Assembly (NCBI RefSeq): GCF_048544455.1
Contig: NC_133534.1
Location: 223,042,292-223,106,291, forward strand
Reading direction: 5' to 3'
Source: Silene latifolia
Lineage: Eukaryota > Streptophyta > Magnoliopsida > Caryophyllales > Caryophyllaceae
Length of the DNA stretch: 64,000 nt
Under the pieces are notes generated by a model that did not search any database, was not told the origin of the DNA, and worked only from the letters and a program-made list of their open reading frames with translations. Shown here in pieces: positions 13,361-24,989 of the stretch (position 1 is its first letter; the number at the start of each line of letters is the position of its first letter). Made by a program: the position numbers and the translations under genes.

Positions 13361-14877
13361 TGATACCCGTCGTGAGGTGTCAAAAATAAATTTATAATCT
13401 CCAACTACAACTATAGCTAGCGGCAGTCGGGTCGAACCACAGAGAGGCAGACGTAATTTCTAGTTGTTTAAATTCGGTCTAAGGTAACAATAAAGTAGGG
13501 GGTTGATTGGATTTGGTCTACAACTAATAGCAGTAAAAGAAATGTAAGCTAATGAAATATATGAAATCAAGTATAAAAAGAGGTACTAGGATGGTCGGTT
13601 CGTTATAGTTTCGGCGGCAGCATACTAAACAATTCTAAATCAAACACATGAGGCGGGAAATAAAGAGGTCCTCTCGGTCCACTCTTAACAAATAGCATCT
13701 TTCGATATCGCTATAGGTCCCTAATATCACTAATACTAACTTTCGTCCTGAAAAGTGATTTACGGTCTAAACTTTACCTATCTTTCGATCTTAGCATAGT
13801 TTAGTCATTTTAATTGGTGATCTAACAATTGTCCCTATCTCTCGATCTAATGGGTCAGTCATATCCTAAGCATTCAACTAGTCGTGTGCACTCGATTCAT
13901 CGAATAAAGAATTAAAACAATTAAAACGAAAATAAAACCTCACGTGGTCAGTCGATCGACCAGGTATGGCAGTCGATCGACCAACACGCGAATCAGGACG
14001 TGTTCATTATATTGCCGCCTACACTATAATTCCCCTACATCCTAGCACAAACTATTTAGCTACTCATGCTAAGGGCGATAACAACAATAAAACTAATAAG
14101 ATAGACAGAAGAATTCATGCTTGAAACGGTAAAATAAACAATTAACAAAAGATGGCAATTCGGCTTGGGAACTGACCTAGAAATTCGACAACTATGAACG
14201 AAAATAAAATGACAGAATAAAACCAGAGAGTACCGTGTGAATTTCGAAGGAAAAGAACAAAGCCGAATGACAAAGCGAATTGTATTCAATACCGAAAGTA
14301 ATCTTGAACCCTAATTATTTCTAAAGAACTCTATGTAAAACTTGGTAAATTTCTGAATAAAAACTGGATCCCTGTGTCTGTCGAACTAGGTTACGTTATA
14401 TAGAAAGTATACGTAACATAATTCCTAAAACCTAAACATAATGGGCTTCAAGTTCCTCGATCTTTTAATTCTCGTCTGAAGCAGCGATGTGGTCGATCGA
14501 CTGAGTATGGTGGTCGATCGACTGACTAGCAGTGTAAAGTAGCTTCTGGAACCCGATAGTTGGTCGATCGACTGAAGGTAGTGGTCGATCGACTGCTTTA
14601 GCTGCTACTTGACTTTCATAATCTCGTGGATTTGTCTTTTGGGCCTTGGATTGCGCACCAAACTCGTTCCTTAAGCGAATACTTCACGTCCAATGCAATG
14701 CAGGATACTCGGGGACGGATTTAGCTCGATTTCCGCTGGATTCTTCACATTTCTGCAATAATGTACAAAAATACGGAAGTAGGCGGAAATAGGGAGAAAT
14801 GTAGCATAAACTACATGAATGAGCTCTGAAATGCGTGTAAAATGGGATGTAAAACATCATATAAATGACACGCATCA
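13361..14877 (-). mobile_element. G: solo LTR, Athila-like, inserted in the F LTR
   Basis: 1517 bp bounded by TGATACCC...GCATCA and flanked by the 5-bp duplication cctaa (13356-13360 and 14878-14882). No internal region is present, so it is a solo LTR left by LTR-LTR recombination. Minus orientation is inferred: minus-strand TGATGCGTGTC resembles Athila-class LTR starts, and TATATAA (14396-14402) reads on the minus strand. Two clusters of the palindrome gtcgatcgac lie at about 13955-13985 and 14492-14600. Confidence 0.85.
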
Positions 14878-15325
14878 CCTAATACGGTAAATGGATGTTT
14901 AATTTCCGTCTTGCATGCAAATCAACCATTAATCCAACACGACATCTTATACTTGATACTTGGATTAAATAAACCGACTTAGAAAGCTCTCACATGTTAG
15001 GTTTAAATCATTGGATACGCATTCATGCATTTAAACCGTTTTATCAACTTTTGCATTCAACCAACCAAGATCGATCAGTAGAGGCCGCTAAACGCGGGCG
15101 GGATTGGGTGTCTGATTAAAGGGCTTCCCAATACGTACCTTCACCTTTTACTCAGAAACTTTGGAAAGTGGACGACCTTATTCAGGGCGTACGAGAGTCA
15201 TTCTAGAGATAAGATGCTAAAGAGGGACGATTTCCTTATCTTTAGTACCTATGTCAAACGCTGCTTTGTGCTTCGATTTGACCGAGGTATAAAGTGGAAT
15301 TCGAACAGGTTCCAGGCATCCCACA

Positions 15326-15650
15326 AATGCTTGGTGGCGACTCCGAACATCTCTAATCGTTTCGAGACCCTTACCGAGACGAAACCGACCGATCTAAAAC
15401 GATCCGGTCGAAAGCATCTTTACGCCGCCGAGCGTGGCTTTCAAAAGACCGCTGCATGTCCACAGATTGGCTTGGCGTGCAGGTGGCCCGTGACTACGGA
15501 TTGGTAGGTGGCCCAAATCCACAGACCGAGACGTGGCCCATGCCCACAGGGCTCTCAAAACCTGAAATCAAAACTCCTAAACTAATTATTCATCTCGCCG
15601 CACAAAACGTCCTAAGCAAGATATCCTCCCATCAACAATAATCTGAACAA
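15326..15650 (+). mobile_element. Primer-binding site and short 5' internal fragment of a second F copy
   Basis: Immediately after the LTR comes ttggtggcgactccgaa (about 15331-15347), which resembles the primer-binding sites of Ogre/Tat elements. The downstream sequence (about 15360-15650) has a repeated ggcccatgcccacag-like theme and no domain. It breaks off into unrelated DNA at about 15650. An LTR with a PPT on its left and a PBS on its right implies a tandem or rearranged F. Confidence 0.55.
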
Positions 15651-18536
15651 CCTGAGAATGAGAGGTCGACAATTCGTTGGGAGTAACTAGATGCTCTCCC
15701 AGTCATGTTTACAACAATTAAATATAACCAACAATCAATAACAATTGAAATGCAAAACCAATAAACATGTGAGACCATCTATGCTCATGAAAACTCGACA
15801 TCAACTTAACATAATACAATGTTCTCAACACTAGACGAATGAAACCATGCGATCCTAGACCAGATGCAACCACTAGACCATGGACACTCACAAACCTAAG
15901 TAGCACACGATCCATAGCAACATAAGGCACAAAGCTAGCATCAAAGCATAACGAATAGAGCGAACGCCCGTTAGAGCGTATCACCACTGCCTCTAACTTA
16001 TCAGAGCGTATCACCATGCCTCTGACTGATAAAACGTATCACCACTGCCTCCATCGGTGTGGAGCGTATCACCACTGCCTACACAATGATATGTATAGCG
16101 TATTACCACTGCCTATGTGCCTAAGACCAGACCAGACCCCTCGATGGAATAATTGTATACCGAACGACACTCGGGACCCAGAGCGTATAACCGACGACCC
16201 TGACCACCCTCGAACATAGACGAAAATAAATCCCATATCAATGGGCGGTATTAGTTCATTCTGATAGTATATAACTGATACCACCGTCATTTATTCAAAC
16301 TAGCCAACAAACAAATGCACAGTAACTGACTGTACCAACATTTGTGAACAACATCACGACTCAACCCATAGGATACTATAACTGACTATCCTACAATCAT
16401 ATGAACATGAGTAACCAAAGAGATATGCAAACATAGTGTCCTATAGCAACCGTACACAACACAACATGTGAAACGAATACTAACGATCAATGTTATAATA
16501 ACCTTAACCATAACATGAACTCTAGATGTGACGTTATACTAGCCTCGACTATAACTTCAACAATTACCTTTGAGGTTATACTAACCTCACCCATAACCTT
16601 GACACGAAACTCAAAGTTATACTAGTTCCAACTATAACCTTGAGCGATAATCCCAGAGTTACGTTAGTTTCAGCCATAACCTTAACTCGTATCCCAAAGT
16701 TATAGTAATTTCAGCTATAACCTTCCTTCATATTTCCAAGGTTATACCTGTTTCAGCCATAACCTGAGTCATAACCCGAGGTTGTAATAGATTCATCCAT
16801 AACCTTGAATCATATTTTCAAGGTCATACCAACTTCAACTATATCCCATTAAGCAACACTCATGGCCGCAAGTCTTGCCGCCGCAAGGGTTTCACTCATG
16901 AACTCTAGTTGCGCGCACGACACCCATAACGACGCATCAACAACATACGCTTCGCAATTAGGACAATAAACATGTACAAATATATGAAACATATTAATCA
17001 TGATGATAAATCATCAAACATGTACTAATCATACAAAGAAGTTATTAAATCATATTAATTACATCAATTATTGGCATAAATACAATTAAAAGAGAAACAA
17101 CTAGTTACCTTTTTAGCAGATAAATCTAGAGATCTTCGTCAACAACATAGACATCTTCTCTAGGTGCGACTTCCACACCTTTATTGTTGTATCAAACGTG
17201 CCAAAGAAGAGAACGAATCTAATAAAAATACTAATTATACAAAACTAACGAAAAAACGCTGAAAAGAAAACGGAACTTATGACAAAGATTGATAGATACA
17301 AGGAATAAAATCAATCAAGGCTCGAAAAACGATGAATAAAGGAGAGATAAGAGGGGCACAAAACCCTAATTAGATTATTTCACTAATTATGGTAAATATG
17401 AGTTTCAACTCTAATTTATCATGAAATATTCTCAACAGCATTTCCCTAATTAGATTATTATAATGTGCCCTAAGGGCACATGTTAGAAAATCCGTTTATT
17501 TTATCGTAATTTTAAGATATGTCATAGAAAAAATATATTAATGATAAATTTATGAGTTATACAAGTTTAAAGTAGTTTTATTTAATTGAAAATAAATATT
17601 AATGTTAAATAGAAGTAGCCCGGGTGGGGTCGAACACCAATACTAGTTACTTATATAATAGTTGTATCTCACTAATTGTTCATATTTCTCGTTATTGTAT
17701 TTTTCTTTGAAGAAAAAAAAGTTGTAACTGCTAATTAATAAAGAGCATTGAGTAATGTGTTGAGATGTATTTTAAACAAATTTTTTTTGTAATTTATTTT
17801 CGCAGTATGATTTTTACTCATTTTAGTACATTTTGTCTAATGCTTTTCATTGTCTACCCTTGATTAAAAAAACGGGAGATTTGCAGTACAAACATATACT
17901 GCGTTGTTTAACATTCACCCACCTAATTCCAATCAACGTTGTACACAGCCGCCGCCATCACCACCTTATCCCCACTACTGGCCGACCGCTCTTCCCTCCA
18001 CCTCCAGTGAACGCCCTCAAGCCATATGCTGAGAAATTAGTCGACAATATTGAAACCATGAATAACATAATTAAACAACACTATAACATTCTTAAAATTA
18101 CCTATCCAATTGATTTACAATACCAATTAATCAAGAAACAATCAAATTGCATTTTTCATATACAATTCAAGAGTATAATTAAAACGAGAAAATCAAGACC
18201 CTGCCACAATCAATCCGTCACTTTTGGATGAAAATTCACCATGGTTAGAATTCGTCTTCAGATTGATACTTGACATGTACAAACATTCAGGGCTAACTTC
18301 TGGATCTATAGATTGTTTATCTTTAAGGCGCTACATCGAAAACACCGATGCGGTGTCCCACTACGCTCGAGGATGGCGCGGTGCAATCACGTCGGTGGTT
18401 GGGTATTTCGGATCGAGACTGAGTTCGGATACAAAGTCGTCTAATTTTAACCCAGTAATTTAAATTGAATAAAGTATCATTTTTATATACGATGGTGACA
18501 TGGCTGGATATTTTGATGGCATTGAGGGAGACAAAG
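15650..18536. other. Unidentified AT-rich sequence with two minisatellites
   Basis: No convincing gene. About five copies of agcgtatcaccactgcct occur at 15974-16115, and a 41-42 bp array lies at 16490-16830. Short ORFs at 17833-18231 and 18224-18463 show no domain I recognise. Part of 15650-17110 may be an unrecognised minus-strand LTR, but no boundaries were found. Confidence 0.5.
16490..16830. repeat. 41-42 bp minisatellite
   Basis: About eight units, each beginning gttatacta or a variant and containing cataacctt. Every unit holds a GGTTAT/ATAACC inverted pair. Units diverge from one another, so the array is old. Confidence 0.8.
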
Positions 18537-18851
18537 TGTAACACTCCACGGTAATTGAAGAGGTCCAGTGATAGGCTTAAATGACTAGTGCTAAAAGGGA
18601 TTGGAAGTACTGCTCATATCAACAAAGTGCACTTTCTTTTATGGTCATCCATGCGAAAGAACTCCAAAGTTAAGCGTGCTTGGCTGGGAGTAGTCTTAGG
18701 ATGGGTGACCTCGTGGGAAGGTTCCCGGGATGCGCATGAGTGAGGACAAAATGCGCTATAAAGGACCCGTGTTGATCTGTGGGCCATGTACACAGCCTGG
18801 TGAGCTATCATAAGTAACCGCTCCCGACCCGGTTTAGGCCAGGGTGTTACA
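18537..18851 (+). mobile_element. Solo LTR of a Cassandra-type element carrying 5S rRNA sequence
   Basis: 315 bp bounded by TGTAACACTCC and GGGTGTTACA. Flanks caaag (18532-18536) and taaag (18852-18856) form a 5-bp target duplication with one change. The centre is 5S rRNA-like. Cassandra is a known family of terminal-repeat retrotransposons in miniature whose LTRs hold a 5S-derived RNA polymerase III promoter. No internal region or second LTR is present. Confidence 0.88.
18603..18740 (+). promoter_or_regulatory. 5S rRNA-derived segment within the Cassandra LTR (Pol III internal promoter)
   Basis: The segment follows plant 5S rRNA: agaactcc, then gttaagcgtgcttgg (box A region), then aggatgggtgacct (intermediate element and box C). 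An insertion and several changes occur in the 5' third. It is not a normal 5S gene because it sits within an LTR, lacks the gene ends and is not in a 5S array. Confidence 0.85.
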
Positions 18852-19055
18852 TAAAGTTATCAAACATGGTGGTACTTTGAGAAAGGGAGGAGTTCGGAGG
18901 AAGTTGGTAGGTTAGAAAAGATAAGAGAGGGAAAAAAAAGTAAGAGGAAGAATTAGTGGAGAAATGGGAAGGGTAGGATGATCAAAATGTATTACAATGA
19001 GTAAAATATGTACGCGAAAATTAGCATCCAATATTTTTTATACAACAAAGCTAAT

Positions 19056-19646
19056 TGTTCCGGGTGTAATTCCGGAGCAGGATTATGACCACGTAAGCTT
19101 GTTGAATGATGTCTTTGCTTGACTCTTCCTTTCGCTCTTTCCTGTTTAAGATGAAAAAACTGAGGGCTCGGCTTGGTACCGAGCGTACTCACTCCGACGC
19201 TCAAGTCAGTAAACTTTAAGAGATTAAGTTGTGTGTTACTTCGCAAAGTAAATTGTAGAGAGATAAGGGAGTTTATACCAGATTAATAGTGAGTTTTGGG
19301 ATAGTTTTCGGATCCTTTTCTCAATGAGAGAAGTGGAGTATTTATAGACTTTCACCTTTTGTCACGTAGTGGCCAAGTGAAAAAGTGGCTAGCAGGTGGA
19401 AAGACTGTTCTACCCTCGGCCGAGGGACCCATGGCAGGCCGGCTGGCCTGGTTGACTCCATGCCGAGGGGACTGGATGTGAGTACGCGGATATGCCTCCC
19501 GGCTGGCTAGTTGCCTAGCCGAGACCCAAGTGACAGGCCGACAGGCTACGTCGGTTAGGCTGTCTAATACGTTGACTTGCCGTCTTTTGGTTTTGACCTT
19601 GCTCAATATGTTGACTCGGTCAGCGGGTGCAGAATATGCCCCATCA
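19056..19646 (-). repeat. A 3' LTR
   Basis: 591 bp; on the minus strand it starts TGATGGGGCATATT and ends CCGGAACA. It is adjacent to the polypurine tract at 19647-19660 (minus strand cgctgggggcaaat). Confidence 0.95.
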
Positions 19647-20063
19647 ATTTGCCCCCAGCGTAGTCTATGCCGTGGTATGGACCTTCGATGAGTGTTGAGC
19701 GTATTCTGCGCATGTTGAACTTCTTCCCCGACTTCTTCTTCCTCGGCTTGGTTCTGTTCAGGCCGTACCATATCCCCCCTCCACATGGTTGTGTAATGGA
19801 CATCCGATGTGGAAAAGAAAAAATGGCGCTGGCCGAGACCAAGGTTGAGAGAGCCGTGTGCTTTTGATTGCCCCCGGCCGGTGATGCCAAGCTTGGTTGA
19901 TCAGCTGGCCGTTGGCAAGTAGATATCAAGGAGCGTGTCGAAGAAGATTGGTAACTGTATGTCGATTGACATTCCGTGGCTGCATGCCTGACACGTGGCT
20001 TGGCATTGATTGGTGGACGTTTCATGGGCTTTGCCCTGATTGGTCCGCTTCATGGGCTTTGCT

Positions 20064-20072
20064 CTATAAATA
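20064..20072 (+). promoter_or_regulatory. TATA box of the antisense ORF in A
   Basis: Tataaatag on the plus strand, about 185 bases upstream of the homologous start position at 20250. Element B has the same motif at the same distance from its start. Confidence 0.55.
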
Positions 20073-20249
20073 GAGCAGTTACCCCCTCATTTTGGCTATC
20101 AAACTTCATTTTCTCAAAAAATTTCCTCTCTCTTAGCTTTTTCGAAGAAATTTCTCTCTAGTCTTCAAAGCGTTACTCGGCGTAACACTTTTTCCAAGGT
20201 AAACAAACAAATTTCTCCAACTTTTATTTGTTAAGTATTTATTGTTACC

Positions 20250-22737
20250 TTGTCTTCTCGCGATGCTCAAACCCAAAGACCTCTGCGCCGGGGCGAACGT
20301 CGCGTCCGATGAAGAGGAGCCCTGGTTGTCACCCGATAGGGTTTGGGGTCCAAGTCGCCTTCTCCGAAATTGATGAGCAATTTTGGAGGGTTTTGATGAT
20401 GACGATGATGAGGCGACCCCTTATGTCGTAAAGAGGCCGCATTTCTCGTGGCACGGCGACGCATGTTCGATCAATCCTGATCGTGCTTGGACGAACAAGT
20501 TCGCTAGTTGTTCCGGTTCTGACCTTTTTGAAGATCATTACTCCTTCGGCAGGGGGTATAGAATTATTGTTCCTGAGGGTTATCAGGCCGTTTGTTGCCC
20601 TCCCGAGGGTTGTATCGGCGTGTACAGCAGACACCTGGAGTATGGGCTCCGGTTTCCTCTTAATGAATAAGTTGCTGCCATAATTAAAGCCATGAATGTC
20701 GTCGTGGCCCAACTGCATCCGTTGGCCATCAGGACGATTGTTGGCTTTGTATGGTTATGTCTTTTTAAAGGGGAGCCCCCAACGGTGAACCTCTTCCGCC
20801 GGCTCCACCATCTTTGGCAGACTACCCTAGGTGGCACGGGGTTGTACAGCATACAGACCGAGGCGGGTTATGTTACCGTTTCCAAGTTGACATCTTGCAA
20901 GGACTGGAAGGGGCGGTGGGTATACGTCGAGGTTCCGGAGGACTATCCACTACCCCGGTCCTTTCAGAGCCGCGTCAATTTGCGGTGTGAGAATCAAGGG
21001 GAGCATGACAAATATGTCTCCCGGAATAAGCTTAAGATGGACGCCTTGAAGGTCTATCTTAATGAGGACGAAACGCGGGCAATGAGGCTGTTTGAGGCTG
21101 AGAAGGATGGCACGCCGAACGGATGGATGCCCCCGACGTAGATCGTTCTTTAGGATGAGCTGCTTTGCCACGTCGGCCTCATACCGGCCCTCAACCAGGG
21201 TGAGTGGGGTCGGTATGAGGCCCATCTTTGTTTTTTATGTTTCTGTATTTGAGCCTTGGTTTATTTCTTTTGCTTAACTCCTGCTTCGTTTCTTTTGCAG
21301 ACCGATTTGGCCGGGAACTGCCTGTCTCAGTCCTCGAGAGGTTGGGACTTAACGAGAACGGGAGAGTTGTTGAGCTGCATCCTAAGGTTGCGCCACGTGA
21401 TCGCAGACCGGCCCCTCACGAACTTATGGAGCATCAGTTGAAGGCAATGGATGTGGCGGCGGCTCAAGCGCAGATTCTTTGGTAACGTGCGCCCAGGAGA
21501 CCAAAGACAACGTCTACTGGCGGCAACGGCGTCAACTCCACTCAATCTTCAATCCCGTAATCCAAAAGGAGCAGGTGGTCGTCGATGTTGAAGAGGAGGT
21601 CACCGTTGTGGAGGGTCCTCCTCCTTCAAATAAGAGGAAGGAAAAGACGCCTTTCGCTTCTTCATTCGAGGCGGGGAAAAGAAAGGGGGGTCAGCCCCCT
21701 CCGCCCCAAGAAGGCTAGGACCGTCTGAGATCTAACCCATGGCTCGGATTTAGCGGGTTCCTAGGCGTCACGATGACAAAGCTTTCGATATGTCGATGAA
21801 TGTTGACATGGATGCTTTGTCTGGATTTTTTGTAGATCAGCCGCCGTCAGCGGTCGTTCTCACTGAACGGCAATTGGAGAAGCAGCCTGCGCAGACGGGC
21901 GATAGAAATGTCACCGTCGACTCCTTATCCCAGAAGGTTTCCCCCGCTCAGCTTACGGCGGAAGGCATAAGGTTGTCCAAGAGGCTGGTGAAGTGGGCTG
22001 AGCTAGCCGACGCTCATATTATGGAGCAAGAAAAGGTCATGGCTCGAGCTTCCCCTGCGCTTGAACGGCTTAGTCTCGAGCTTGCCGCCGCTAAGAAGGA
22101 GGCCGAGAGGTCGAAGGAGGACTTCCAGGCCGCCAAAAATGATTTCCTCGCTGAGCGAAAGCTTAGGGAGGACGCTGAGAAGGCGGTCCTGGCCGAGAGA
22201 GCTAAGGTTGAGTCTGCCTTGGCCGATGCTGCTAAGCTGCGGGAGGAGAAAGACAAATTTGAGGGCGGCTATAAGGTCGTGGTTGAGCAGAAGGAGATAT
22301 GGAAGACTCTGCATTCGGCTGAGGCGAAGGAGCACAAGAACACCAAGGCTATCCTTGCTCTGAGGGAGAAGGACATTGAGACGCTGAAGACTATCATCAT
22401 CCCTGACATGTGTGCCCAGTACCGGGACCAAGATGAAGATGCTACCAGGGATATGATCAAAGAGCTCCTTCCAGAAGGCAACTTCCCGTGGCAAGAGTTT
22501 GACCGGCTTCTGGATGAGAAGGCCGCTGCTGCGGAGGCCAAGGCTGCGGATGAGGCGAAGGCGGCGAAGGCTACTCAGGAAGCCGAGGAGAAGGCGGCCC
22601 GGGATGCTAAGGTGAAGGAGGCCAGAGAGGAGGCTGAGAGGGCAAAGGCAAGTGAAGCTGCCAAGCTCTCCTCAGGGCCGTCCACCGTTGGTGATCTTTG
22701 CCATCGCTGCTGGGTGGCGAGCAAAGAACAAGCATAG
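20250..22737 (+). pseudogene. Antisense ORF of A (PF04195-like N-terminal domain plus coiled coil), with intron
   Basis: Homologous to the antisense ORF of B. The N-terminal part (about 20440-20860) has SCSG, FGRGY and HLEYGLRFPLNE, then QLHPLAIRTIVGFVWLC. It resembles the putative gypsy-type transposon domain (PF04195), whose function is unknown. A GT-AG intron occupies 21200-21300. The C-terminal frame (21790-22737) is an Ala/Glu/Lys-rich coiled coil ending near LPEGNFPWQEFDRLLDEK. Defects: the start ATG reads TTG at 20250 compared with B, there is a frameshift near 20385, a TAA replaces the B tyrosine codon at 20668, and two TAG codons lie near 21139 and 21151. It lies opposite to gag-pol between integrase and the 3' LTR, where Grande and related Tat elements carry antisense genes. 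Its job is unknown. Confidence 0.75.
21200..21300 (+). other. Putative spliceosomal intron of the antisense ORF in A
   Basis: Donor gtgagt at 21200, pyrimidine-rich 3' end and acceptor cttttgcag ending at 21300. B has a 102-bp intron at the homologous place, and protein similarity between A and B resumes exactly after the acceptor (A: DRFGREL by near-match; B: DHFGPDL). Confidence 0.75.
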
Positions 22738-23039
22738 GGAGACGGGCGGTCGTCACCAAATTCACCCGGCCCTTCTGATAGCTTTAGCTGTTCGGGGGCC
22801 AACTATTAAGCCTTTCCTCCCTGCCATCCTTTTGGCGCTTCAAGTCTTATGTCTGTAACCTTTTCTTGTACCTTCTCTTTTTCTGATAAACTTTGGTAGG
22901 TTGTGTTTAGGCTATCCCTATGGGGACGGCCGTCGACTTTGTTTTGCTCCACCTGTAAACACTTTTAATAAAGCTTGTTTATTTGCCTTTAGTGGTCTTC
23001 TCACGTTTTTAACATATTGAGCGCTTCTTTCTTTTTTGT

Positions 23040-23640
23040 TTTACCTTCGGCGTGGCCGAGACAATTACATCGCGTATCTCAACTGTACTTAAACGTTTTT
23101 AAACATGTTGGCATGTCGTTCGCTTCCTCCTCCACTCCCGGTCTTAGCCGAGGCGGTCAGATTTGCGCTTCCCAACTGCTGTTGTGAACATGTTAGCGTA
23201 TCGGTCGTTTCCTCGTTGCTCCCGGCTTTGGCCGAGGCAATCGAGGTTACGGCTCGACAGCGTTCGTATCTATAGACTATATTGATCGCTTCCTTTGCCA
23301 CTCCCGGATTGGCCGAGGTAGTCATATTTGCGTCTCAACTGTACTTATACGTTCTTAAGCATGTTGGTCGCTTTCGCGAGTATCAACTGCTGTTGGCAGA
23401 TCGGTCGTTTCCCTCGTCACTCCCGGCTTTGGCCGAGGCAATCGAGTTTACGTTTATTTGCGTTCGTATCTATGGACATATTGATCGCTTCCTCCGCCGC
23501 TCCCGGATTGGCCGGGGCAGTCGAATTTGCGTTCTCAACTGTACTTATACGCTTTTAAGCATGTTGGTCGCTTTCGCGAGTATCAACTGTCATTGTGGTG
23601 ACTGCCCGGCTTTGGCCGTGGCGTCTACCTTGGTACTACT
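23040..23640 (-). repeat. Tandem array in A (period about 200 bp)
   Basis: The block gcatgttggtcgctttcgcg recurs at 23359 and 23559, with diverged versions near 23104 and 23188. Each unit contains two cactcccgg-ttggccgagg subrepeats. It lies between integrase and the antisense ORF. Confidence 0.8.
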
Positions 23641-23739
23641 ACGGAGGGGATTCTTCATTTTGATGGAAAACTTGGATCACTCTTCATTAGATATAATCAC
23701 GCGTTGGGGTGTCCACAACGGTCTCGGACACCTCCGCCG

Positions 23740-24900
23740 CTATATGAAGTATTTTCTAAGGTTGTCTGTGTTCCAGTGGCTCATTAGAGGCACTCCCTCC
23801 ATGTCTGTCAGCCGGTATGTCCCCGGCCTCATTTCTTCAGCCACTTTGTAGGGTCCTTCCCAGTTGGCCGTCATTTTACCATGGATGTTCCCTTTGTTTG
23901 TTGCGGCCGACTTTCTTCGGACTAGATCTCCTACTCTTAAGTCCCTTTTGTGGACCCTACGGTTGTATGCTCTTCTCATTCGGTTTTGATATACTGCCAA
24001 GTTGAGCCGTGTCGTATCTCGACTTTCTTCGACCAGGTCTAGGGAGGCTCTCAGGCCTTCCTCATTTTCGACTGGGTCAAAGGTTTGCGTTCTAAATGTC
24101 GGCACCGCTGCTTCAATTGGCAGGACGGCCTCAGACCCATAGACAAGGTGGAATGGACTGTACCCCGTTTCTTCTTTTTCCGTGGTTCGAAGTGACCACA
24201 GGACGCCGGGTAGTTCATCAGTCCATCTTCTCTTTAGATCTTCAACCTTCTTTTTCAACCCGTTCAATATTGTTTTATTAGATGCCTCCGCCTGCCCGTT
24301 GCTCTGAGGGTGGCAGACGGAGGAGTATGCGAATTTGATACCGAGCTCTTCCAGCCAGTTCATCACCATGTCACTCCAAAACTCTCGGCCGTGGTCAAAT
24401 ACCATGACTTGGGGTAACCCAAAATGAGTTATGATGTTCTCCCAAATCACCTTTCTTACGGCCGCCGTGGTCTTGGCAGGTACCGCGACAGCCTCGACCC
24501 ATTTGGTGAAGTAGTCAACGGCGACGATCAGGTATTTCCTTCCTCCGGAGGCCGTCGGAAATGGTACTAGTAAATCCATCCCCCATTGTGCAAATGGTAG
24601 GGGACTAAACCGGTTGCGGAGTCTCGGGAAGGTGCATGTACACGGAGCATGCATCGACAATTCTTACACTTCTTGGTCTTTGCTCGGGAATCTTTCAACA
24701 TGGTAGGCGAAGTAGCCGGCTCGAGAGCTTTGTGGGCTAGCGTTCTCGCCCCCATGTGGTGTCCACAGATGCCTTCGTGAATTTCTGTCAAGTATAAGCT
24801 CGCGTCGGTGGCCGACACATTTCAAGAGTGGTCTTATCACGGACCTTCTGTATAATTCTCCTTCGAACACCAAGTACCTTGCGGCGATCCTTCTTATCTT
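23740..24900 (-). pseudogene. A integrase
   Basis: The domain inserts retrotransposon DNA into the chromosome. An HHCC zinc-binding region is spread over two frames: HEGICGHHMG at about 24790 and CKNC near 24670. The catalytic core in frame from 24660 shows GMDLLVPFP, VFDHGREF and NGQAEASNKTI, giving the D, D and E residues, followed by a C-terminal region to the stop at 23740. A frameshift separates the zinc region from the core. The end is complete. Confidence 0.9.
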
Positions 24901-24989
24901 CTGAGAGAGACTGCGGTCCTCCGGTAACTCTTTTGTAAGTTTGTATTTCATTATCGGAGTCATCCACGTCGTCTCGGTTTCGATGCCGC

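Larger units (their letters stand above)
11517..15325 (+). repeat. Long LTR of the Tat/Ogre-like element F (contains solo LTR G)
   Basis: Starts TGTAGATACCCGG right after the polypurine tract and ends at about 15325 in cccaca, followed by a primer-site-like sequence. Without solo LTR G and its duplicated target it is about 2.3 kb. A TATAAATA box at 12026-12033, roughly 510 bases into the LTR, is a credible U3 promoter. The right boundary is approximate. Confidence 0.65.

Noticed and set aside
17833-18463. Possible host gene at 17.8-18.5 kb
   Set aside because: Two short frames without recognisable domains, splice structure or codon bias.
18603-18740. Functional 5S rRNA gene
   Set aside because: Enclosed in LTR ends with a near-TSD, with an insertion and changes in the 5' third; best explained as Cassandra.
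22003-22541. Minus-strand ORFs opposite the A antisense ORF
   Set aside because: Leu/Ser-rich shadows of the coiled-coil frame on the plus strand, which is the one conserved between A and B.
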